From Cryptomeria japonica (Eukaryota; Streptophyta; Pinopsida; Cupressales; Cupressaceae), in NCBI RefSeq assembly GCF_030272615.1, contig NC_081414.1:817482396-817542395 (forward strand): a DNA stretch of 60,000 nt. The letters are read 5' to 3'. Each line of letters begins with the position of its first letter. The first letter of the stretch is position 1. The translations under genes and the position numbers were made by a program. Below are positions 23,001-31,570 of the stretch, piece by piece. A model generated the notes under the pieces. That model worked only from the letters and a program-made list of their open reading frames with translations. It was not told the origin of the DNA and ran no database searches.

Positions 23001-23413
23001 TTAATGAATTCCTTTATCATTTTATGAATTGAATCTAAGTAGAATAATTCACCATGAATCCTATTTAGCACAATCCTTATAATATCCTTGGGAAAATCTG
23101 AGACACTAAGGATTTCAGTAAAACCTAGGGTTTCCACTATCTTATGTTTCAGCTTGATATTTCCAGACTCATCACAAATCACAGCCCTATACATATTTTT
23201 GATCTCATCATCACCTAATTTCTCTATATGATAATGTATCTACATCCTAGGGTCTTCATCATATACAACTCCCTTAGGAATTTTAGAAAATGCACCTATG
23301 CTATCATCTTTCTTCGCAATTTCAGGAACCAGTTTGAATAAGAGTCTAGGGTGCTTAATAACCTCAACAACAGTAGGGTTTGCAATAAATTTAGGAGTGG
23401 ATGAAGATGCCAT
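20012..23413 (-). pseudogene. Element 3 ORF B: large protein of unknown function, seven in-frame stops, no frameshift
   Basis: From ATG at 23413 a single frame of 1,134 codons runs to 20012. It is broken only by stops at 23240 (TAG), 22733 (TAG), 22247 (TAG), 21623 (TAA), about 21509 (TAA), about 21497 (TAG) and 20927 (TAG). Layout: residues 1-390 are globular and helical (FPKDIIRIVLNRIHGELFYL, IKEFIKAVIGLPSTSSRPDK, RFGNLLVCLMLYITKQVPDI). Around 440-500 there are Lys/Arg clusters like nuclear localisation signals (ERKRKP, PKKKKVKQ). Residues 500-620 are helical, 660-830 low-complexity Thr/Pro/Glu/Lys, and 860-1134 a strong coiled coil (EIEKKIAELEEKVKKLEKDK). No RT, integrase, protease or RNase H motif. 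I do not recognise the family; it may be a retrotransposon-borne protein acting in trans. Confidence 0.75.
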
Positions 23414-23717
23414 AGTTATAAATACCTCAATCTTCCTTTAGGATGAATGCTTTGATGAATTGCTTCACTTTTTTGCTAGGGATACCTTTGCTCGGGGATT
23501 TTCGCGCTCTCGAAGATTTGAATGTTTGGTAAATAAAAAGGACCCCAAAACACTTGCTTTATAATGCCATTTTCTCCAACTACCACATTTAATGCTCGTT
23601 GGTTAAGTCACAACTTAACTCATCTTCCGGTATAGAATTAAGTTCAACTTCTCACCATCAATCGAGGGAATAATAGCATATTTTTCATTTTGTTGCTAAA
23701 CCCTCAAGGATTTTCCT
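23414..23717 (-). other. Non-coding spacer between ORF A and ORF B of element 3
   Basis: About 300 bp. No continuous frame links ORF A and ORF B here, so ORF B was probably translated separately (splicing, reinitiation or a subgenomic RNA; not determinable). Confidence 0.5.
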
Positions 23718-24848
23718 TCAGTTAGATGAAGAGTCTCCTACTGGTGGGGTGTTACTTTGTTTTGCCGATGGAGGAGTATTCCCATCAACATTTTGATCTA
23801 ACTTTCTGATCCATTGTTTTGAGAATTCTTGCTTTACCTCTTCAACCTTTTCTTTACCTTTCAAACTAGGACCTTTGTTATCTGTCGGTGGGGATTTGCT
23901 TCTACAAAATTTTGCAATATGTCCAATCTCGTTACAAGCATAACAAGTCATGTTGTTTTTCTGAATAGCTTTCCCATATCCTATGCCGGTATGTGTTCTG
24001 CATTGATTAGATAAGTGTCCAAATCTTCCACAAACATAACATCTTACATTCATTCTACAATTTTCTGAGTTATGACCAACTTTGTTGCATTTAGAACATT
24101 GACCAGTGGGTGTATTAGTGTTCTGATAATTTCTAGATCTACACTGATTTTCTCTATGACCATACTTGTTACAGTTAAAGCATTTACCATTAAATTTGTG
24201 AGCATTAGGTTGTCTTACCGGTTTGCTATGATCATGACTCTTTGCAGTACCAGAGCTTTCACCAATTTCAAAGCCAAGGCCATTTGTATCACCATTAGGT
24301 TTTTTATTCTTTAGCATGTCACCAAGTTCTTTTGAACTTTTCTTGAATTTCTCCTTGTGTTGATTTGTAGCAGTCAGTTCATTCTTCAAGATTCCTTTCT
24401 GTCTCATGAGTTCAGTTCTGTCATTTTGTGTATGCATCAGATCTGTCTTCAACATATCATTTTCATGACTGAGTCTTGTGTTTTCATTTCCAGCATCATT
24501 TAGTCTTCTAACCAAGTCTTCTTCATTCTTCTTTCTATCTTCAATTTCTTTACAAAACCTCATAGTCATATCTTGCATCTCATTCTTTGTTGTACTGATT
24601 TCTTGTCTTAGGTTGTTTACCAGATCATTAAGAGTTTCCTTTTCATCTTCCTCATTCTGCATCTTTTCACAAAGTTATCTTCTCTTTTTCCTTGAAATAG
24701 TAAAGTTCTCTTGAAGTGCTTGAATGATATCCTGAGCAGCCTTCAAATCATCTTCAAGTTTGATATTCTTCACCTTTTCTGCATCATAGTTTGAAAGAGT
24801 TGTTTCCAATTGCTTTCTCAAGTTTTCCATCTCTACCGGTGTCAACAT
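23718..24848 (-). pseudogene. Element 3 ORF A: coiled-coil protein with four CCHC zinc knuckles (nucleocapsid-like)
   Basis: The first ATG after the primer site is at 24848 and the frame of 377 codons has one stop, TAA at 24675-24677, in RKKRR*LCEKM where CAA would restore it. Residues 1-170 are a long charged coiled coil (MENLRKQLETTLSNYDAEK, NNLRQEISTTKNEMQDM, LTATNQHKEKFKKS). Then come four intact zinc knuckles of spacing C-x2-C-x4-H-x4-C: CFNCNKYGHRENQC, CSKCNKVGHNSENC, CYVCGRFGHLSNQC and CYACNEIGHIAKFC, plus a Lys/Pro tail. Retroelement nucleocapsids with such knuckles bind RNA, but four in a row with a coiled coil and no capsid domain is unusual, and host CNBP-like proteins also carry tandem knuckles. 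A packaging or RNA-chaperone role is inference. Confidence 0.85.
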
Positions 24849-24887
24849 CTTCCTCAAGCTATTAGGCTTTTGAAAATAGAGGACCAA

Positions 24888-24899
24888 GCTCTGATACCA
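24888..24899 (-). other. Primer-binding site of element 3, initiator tRNA-Met type
   Basis: The minus strand reads TGGTATCAGAGC two bases inside the 5' LTR, identical to the site in element 2. Confidence 0.93.
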
Positions 24900-24901
24900 A
24901 T

Positions 24902-26196
24902 TGTTAGGATTCCCAAAGATACTGAGAGGGGGGGGTGAAACAGTATTTGACTGGTAAAAAATATTTTCTTAACTTATAACATGAAAAGCTTATTAAAATT
25001 GTGTACCGGTAAACAAGAAATAATGCAACAAATAAGAATAACAAGAACAACATGAAAAGCACACCATAACACAATATTGGAAAACCCAGTGTGGGAAAAA
25101 CCTCGGTGGGATTTGTGACCCACAATATTCACTTACTAGCCAATAAGAGAATATTACTACTACAATAGCGGCCTGCACATGTAGGAAGGCCAAGTGCCTA
25201 GAGCTCACTGCTCAATTACAAAGGAAGTCACACTGACTTACAAAAATGGACTATACTAATCCAATGTCTTGTACTCTTCAGATTAGCACTTGCTATGCCA
25301 GATTTAGTGCCGGTTTAAGCTCTGCTACATACATAAACCCTTATACAATAATTAGCATCTACATCTACTACCTTCTATTCATATTTCACATCCTACTTCT
25401 TACAAAATAATATACAATGATCTCATACATATATGAGTCATGTTACAATCCGCCATGTCGGCTTACAAAAGATTTTACAATTAATTACAAAATACATTAA
25501 TACAAAATTGTTGTCAGTAAACTAGAAATAATGCAGAAAATAATAATAACAAGCACAACATGAAAAGAACACCATAACACAATATTGGAAACCCGATGTA
25601 GGAAAAACCTTGGCGGGATTTGTGACCCACAATATTCGCTTACTAGCCAATAAGAGAATATTACTGCTACAATAGGGGCCTGCACATGCAGGAAGGCCAA
25701 GTGCCTAGAGCTCACTGCTCAATTACAAAGGAAGTCACACTATCTTATAAAATTGGATTATACTAATCCAATGTCTTGTACTCTTTAGATTAGCATTTGC
25801 TATGCCAGATTCAGTGCTGGTTTAAGCTCTGCTACATACATAAACCCTTATGCAATAATTAGCATCTGCATCTACTACCTTCTATTCATATTTTGCATCC
25901 TACTTCTTACAAAATAATCTACAATGATCTCATACATATATGAGTCATGTTACAATTTTCCATGTCGGCTTACAAAAGATTTTACATTTAATTACAAAAT
26001 ACATTAATACAAAATTGTTGTCGGCCAGGGTGCCGATATTCTTCTTTTTCGGTGTCGATATTCTATGTGTCGGTGTAGAGTCTGCCAGTGTTGGTGCCTG
26101 TGTCTACCTACTAGTATTACATAATTGCAAGGTTTCCATCAATGACAATACCTTCAATCACCTACAATTTCTCATTCGAGTGTGTATTTGCCAACA
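24902..26196 (-). repeat. 5' LTR of element 3, with an internal tandem duplication
   Basis: 1,295 bp against 795 bp for the other LTR. The excess is a direct duplication of about 507 bp: 24995-25503 and 25504-26010. Each copy begins at AAAATTGT, an 8-nt microhomology shared by the two ends of the unit. Confidence 0.88.
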
Positions 26197-26201
26197 GTCA
26201 A

Positions 26202-26399
26202 AGGGGGAGATATGATTATAGTTTTTGAGCATTGGTAAGTAGTGATTTAACTGAAGTTGTTGTATTAGAGCATTACCACTGTTAGGGGGAGATATTCATT
26301 ACTTAGGGTAGAAGTAATGATCAGTACAGAAATGAAGGAAGAACATGCAACTAATAAGATAGATTCTGAAGTATTGCCATCAATTCCAAATGGGGAGAT
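26202..26399 (+). promoter_or_regulatory. 3' non-coding region of element 2 (resumed) with three polypurine-like tracts
   Basis: Tracts are at about 26202-26210, 26284-26292 and 26388-26399. The last (AAATGGGGAGAT) touches the 3' LTR and is the functional plus-strand primer by position. Confidence 0.75.
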
Positions 26400-28040
26400 T
26401 GTTGGCATTGACAAAACTAGTCAATCTAGAGAACCGGTATATGAGCTAAGATTTGTCATCGATGTCTAACACTAACTGGTGAAGTGGTATCGGTAGAGTG
26501 GTGTATTTCAATAAGAAAAGGTGATAACTTGCAAACACATGGAAACAACATTGGAAACAGATGACCAAAAGTTCAATCAACACAAGGGAAGATAGACTAA
26601 GCCAACCGGTCTATCATTCAAGAAGATCGGTCATTTTGATGTTGATGAAGTCACAAAAGATGACTCAGGAAAGAAGACTTGAGGTTGTATACAAACCAGA
26701 ACCCCATTGGCAAATAGGGAAAGATACTTGATGCTAGCACAACAAACTGACAATCAAAGGATGAACTGGTAATATAGAAGTACAGTGGTATACCGGTACA
26801 CCGGTATGATAGAAGGAAGATAGGTGATCACCATAAATCTCAGAGTAGTGATCGGTTATTCGGTTGTGGTGGAAAAAGGTGAGTTGGTGAGCTTGTGTCT
26901 ACGCCAAATCACAGGTTGGTAAGGTCAACTTCAGTTAACATATAGTCAAGCCATGATTACCTGTGGATTTTCTGGTTCGCTCTTAAATGACTAAACTCAA
27001 CCCAGAAGTTACTATTTTTGGGAGATGTGGTGGCAGAATTCGTTGAACACTTGGCAGAATTGTTGCAGGGCACACAGACAAAGAGTGGGAGATTTTAAAT
27101 TTGAAATCTTCTAAAATTTGTGATTGATTTGATTGAGGGAACACCTGAAGGTGACAACAGAAAATGTATAAAGTATTCTTGAGTTCATTCAGAAATTCTT
27201 GAGCGTAAAATATGCAAAAAATAGATCTTCTAGAAGGTGATCCAAAGTGAAGAGCAGAGTGAGAGGAAGTGCTAAAAGGATTTAGCAGAGTAGAGGGTGT
27301 TTGAGGTAGACCGACTAAGTGTAGAGCCGAGAGACAAAGGACCAATAGAGTGTAGAGCCAAAGGTTAGAGGACTATCAGAGCACATAGCCAAAGTTCAGA
27401 GGACCGACAGATTGCAGAGCCGAGGGACAAAGGACCAGCTGAGTGTAGAGCCGAAGGTGTAAGAAGAAAACCGTTGTTGTGCATAATAGACACAACTGGT
27501 GTGGATAGAGTGTGATTCTCATTGTGATCTGATCGAGCTATTAGTAGCTAATTCAATAGATCATCCATTTGTTTGTTTCTAATAATTGCAACTTAAATCC
27601 CTTAATCGAGTGGACTTTAACAGATCCCTTTTGTAAAATCCCTTAATCGGGTGACATCTTAATTGATGTTCTTAAGTCCTTTAATTAGACTACCTTTAAT
27701 AGGGTAAAGGCACTAACTGGCCTTAAACAAAATCCCTTAACTGGGTGGCACCTAACAGTGTCTTTGTAATCTCCTAACAGGGATGGCTCCTCACCAGGCG
27801 TACTTGAGAAGAGTAAATTTTTTGTGAGTTCCTACTCACACCGTGGTTTTCTCCCTTTTGGGTTTCCATGAGATAAATCTTGGTGTCATTGTCAACTTTT
27901 CATGCTTCCATATTCTACTTCAGTGATTAAGTATATTGATGAATATTAAATAAATGCAAATTAGAGTTAAAGGTTTAATTGTGAAAAATTGATCAAGTGC
28001 TGATTCACCCCTCCCCTCTCAGCACCAGTTGGGACTAACA
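26400..28040 (+). repeat. 3' LTR of copia element 2
   Basis: Begins TGTTGGCATTGACAAAACTA and ends GGGACTAACA. Same length (1,641 bp) as the 5' LTR, with scattered substitutions. Confidence 0.92.
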
Positions 28041-28206
28041 TCTTGGTGTTATTGTGTACCTTTTTATGCATGCATGTTCTCCTAAAATAATTGTTTGTAT
28101 TGATGAATATTAAGTTAGAGCAGATTTGAGTAAAAAGGTTTTAATTTTTTAAATTTGGTAAATTGATGATTCACCCCTCCCCTCTCAGCACCGATTGGGA
28201 CTAATA
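28041..28206 (+). repeat. Distal remainder of the 3' LTR of copia element 1
   Basis: The sequence TCTTGGTGTTATTGTGTACC continues exactly where the LTR was broken at 13604 and ends in the shared motif CACCCCTCCCCTCTCAGCAC...GGGACTAATA. It aligns with the end of both LTRs of element 2. The first five bases TCTTG form the target duplication with TCTTA at 13600-13604. Confidence 0.85.
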
Positions 28207-29868
28207 GGAACTATAAGGATATTAGATGTTTTACATACACAAATAAATAACTAGATAATTTGAGGAACATCATAACAAAAATTTAGCAATTGTTTTTTTT
28301 CAGTATGCTATGACTAAAGAATAAATCATATAATCTGGATGGTTGAGATTCAAATTTAAGTAAGGGTGTTTGAAAAAGAAGTAAATTGGAAGCATTTGTT
28401 AGAATTAGATAATATAGATGTGGCTAATAGGCCATTTTAACAAGGAAACTTTGTGTAAGGATATTGTGAAGACCAAACCATCAGTGATTAGATAGGACCT
28501 TATCTAGGACCATTATTACCTTATAAGGTTTATTTGCTTATGTTGTATAAATTAATCAAGTGTGAGATTATAAGTTGAGTAAAGCAATTCGAGTGATTTA
28601 ATCATAGACACTTGTATAAGCACCTTTAGGTTTTCATTAAGAAATAGTATACTATTGTTCAATATATATAATAATAATAAGGGGGTTATAAAATATGATA
28701 CTTGAGAAATTATCAAGCTTGTAAATTTATACTTGCATACTTTTGTCCTTCAATTAGGAATAACGATGAAGGAAAATATTATAGAAATAAGTTTTTACTA
28801 TATGATGTCATAGATAATAGTATTTTTTTTGTATTTGAATTATTCCACTACTAGTATTTGAGGCACACAAAAAAATACAAAAATATTGTGTATAATTATA
28901 ATATGAGTTTAATTTATCCTTGGGTATTTTGTCTTTTGAATGTTCGTTTCATCTTGTGTTACTAAATGTTTAGAGCTGAAATAATTGATACTTGATGAAT
29001 TAAAGTACTAAGTATTAAAACATTGAATGTTAAAGCTTCTATATGAACTTAAGGACTAATGGGATCATGAAAATTAACATATGATAAATTATCTCAAGAT
29101 ATTTACATTATTTTATTTATTACAATGTATAATAATAGGCAATTCTATTAGAAGCATGTGATAACATACCTTGAAATATAGACTTACACAATGTAATTAT
29201 AGATGCATAGGAGCATATGGAGGTATAGTTGGATGCGTGGAAACCTAGTAAAACAAGGAAAAGTCAGATGAAAATGAAACACATACATAGAAAATAACCT
29301 TCCATCTTATATGTCTTATTTTTCTTGATGGCATGGGTGATAAACCAAATGAATGAAATAAATTGAAACATGGTAGAGTTAAAAGTTTGGAATATTTCAT
29401 GTGTCAAATTTTGATTTGAGAGATTATAGTTAATCATTTTTTTTATATACTTGGATTCACAATGGATTGGCATTAATGAGGAGTAGATATGAAAAGTATT
29501 ATCAATATGAAACCAATGCTAATAAAATATGTAAAAAGGAATGAAATTTTGATATGATAGGCCTATGTGGAATGTGGTGAATGGATTCATAGAAATTAAA
29601 AGTGTTGAGAAATATACAACAATAATATGTATAGATATTTGTATGTGTAGTCACATGTGAACAAACCAATAAATGTGTTGTGATATCAAGAGGGTGATAC
29701 TATTCATCTAACTTGAGTAAGGGCAAGGTAGATGTCATAGGCTATCCACCTAAGAGTGCCCTTTGTGAACATCATGTATATGTAAATAAGAGTTATGAAT
29801 GTGTTATTGATATGACGATGAAATATTTTTGTTTAACAATATATGTTAGCAAGTATGTATGATGTTAT

Positions 29869-29993
29869 GTTGCGTTGGTAGTGCACCATGGTAAAGTCAT
29901 TTTCTACCATATGAGATGCACACCATTTAATGTTGTGTTGGCAGTGCTCCATGGAAAGTCATTTTGGCCATATGGCGTGCACACCATGTGAAT
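29869..29993. repeat. Two-copy direct repeat, about 62 bp unit
   Basis: Units 29869-29931 and 29932-29993 both read GTTG-GTTGG-AGTG-CCATGG-AAAGTCATTTT...CCATATG-G-TGCACACCAT. They differ by several substitutions and one indel. No coding content. Confidence 0.75.
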
Positions 29994-31529
29994 AGGGGTT
30001 GAGTGATAGAGGTCCTCCATTGGAGTCTTACGACATCTCTTGGGTGTGAAATTCCAAAGGAAGTTAGTCCCTATAGACTCCCCCATATGTAAAACCACAT
30101 TTGTTGGTTCATAGTTCAAACCTACTCCTTAATGTGTATACCCCATGGGTTGAGGATGAATTTCTATGAACCATGGTATGAATATTGGATACTTCAATGA
30201 TATGAATAATGTTCATAATGATATGGTGTACTTGGTATATATGTGGTTTGAGACCACCTTTATTTTAGCATGCTATTATTATATGTGGTTAGAAGACCAC
30301 CATTCCCCTCCTCCCTTTGAGTGGCTTAAGAAACTCTACATGGTGAATGTAATGTGCAATATTTTTTTACAAGTTTGAAAGTTATTGATGACTTATTTAT
30401 TTATGATTCATTTATGAATATTATGCCAACAATATTATTTGTTTCATTTGGGCTACTTAGCCATTAGAAGTTTGTCTTAGTCTATTTGCCTCAAGGACTT
30501 ATTTAATTGAATTTTATTTTATTGTATTGAAATTGGAATGTTGTAAGGGAGCTCCAATTGAAATTTACTTTTTACTTTACCTTCTTATTTATATATTTTT
30601 TTAAACTTATTTCGATGGCTCTTGTTGAAACTTTGGTTTCTAATTTTGCAATTGTCATTGAGGCTTTCTTTTTTAATTATAAAGTGTTGGTATGAGTGTT
30701 GAGATGTGATATTTGTAAACTACTATACTCCAGGGGGGTCCCTAGTAGATTGTATAGGGGAGTAGATGTGCTAGGGAATTTCTTTATGCAGATAAGGGTG
30801 GCTAATGGGAATGGTATGGGACGGTTGAGAATCCATTTCCTCCTATGAAATTTATATGAGGTATCTTTCTTTTGGAGGCTAACCTCTTACACAAATGAAA
30901 GGAAGATACAAGGAAATGTATGGAGAGGTCCTTAGAGAAGGGCCTTAAGAACATCTTTCCTTATGATTATGGTACCAATGATTATTCATCCTCATAAGCC
31001 CTATTGTGTAAGTATGTGTTGTAAGTAATATATGGATATCGTGATGTTTATTGTGATTATAAGTAAATGTGGAGTGGATTAATTATGTCTTGTGAGGTAA
31101 AAATGGTAAAAGGGTGGATGGTTTTGATTTCCTTGAGATATGGTTTAATATGAGGAATATGATGCTTTCTGAGGACATTAACATCATGAGTGATGTTTAT
31201 AATACAATAAAAGGATAATATATAAGCAAAACTGTGAAGGCAATTTGATATTGGATTATGTAAGATGGTTTCCTTACTACTTGAAAATTTGTGTAAATGA
31301 TGCTAACACTATGTGTATTATGAATGTAAGGGATACATGAACTATGATGCAAGTTTTGTTATAGGTTTATGAATGACTAAATTATGAAAGGAATGCCTCT
31401 TACATGTGTGTATGCATAAATTTTTTTTAAGTTTCTTATCAAACGTTAGTAATGATTGTCAAAGCATTTCCACGTGGTCTTAAAGTAAGAATTGTGTTCC
31501 TAAATTATAGTGACTTCCGGGAGGAAGTT

Positions 31530-31570
31530 AAAGATAAGGAGAGGGGGATGTAACACGCTACCTCGTGTAT
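31530..31570 (+). promoter_or_regulatory. Probable polypurine tract and start of a 3' LTR
   Basis: GGAGGAAGTTAAAGATAAGG followed by AGAGGGGGA and then TGTAACACGCTACCTCGTG is the usual gypsy arrangement of a purine tract followed by an LTR beginning TGTAACAC. The LTR end and the rest of the element are not identifiable. Confidence 0.45.

Larger units (their letters stand above)
19023..26196 (-). mobile_element. Element 3: non-autonomous LTR retrotransposon with two own ORFs and no pol
   Basis: Flanked by a perfect 5-bp target duplication GTCAA (19018-19022 and 26197-26201). On the minus strand: 5' LTR 24902-26196, initiator tRNA-Met primer site, ORF A (zinc-knuckle protein), ORF B (about 1,134 codons), three polypurine-like tracts, 3' LTR 19023-19817. 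I searched both strands of the interior for RT (YVDD, LYGLKQ), RNase H, integrase and protease (DSGA) signatures and found none. The span is 7,174 bp. Its primer site, polypurine tracts and LTR 3' end resemble copia elements 2 and 4, so it probably depended on such copies (inference). Confidence 0.88.
13605..28040 (+). mobile_element. Copia element 2, full length with both LTRs, hosting element 3
   Basis: Two direct LTRs of 1,641 bp each (13605-15245 and 26400-28040) flank a copia pol on the plus strand. The insertion split the 3' LTR of element 1 and is bordered by TCTTA (13600-13604) and TCTTG (28041-28045), a 5-bp target duplication with one transition. A primer site for initiator tRNA-Met follows the 5' LTR. 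Element 3 (19023-26196) is inserted between pol and the 3' LTR. Without it the element is about 7.3 kb. Pol has frameshifts, internal deletions and several stops, so it is inactive. Confidence 0.9.
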
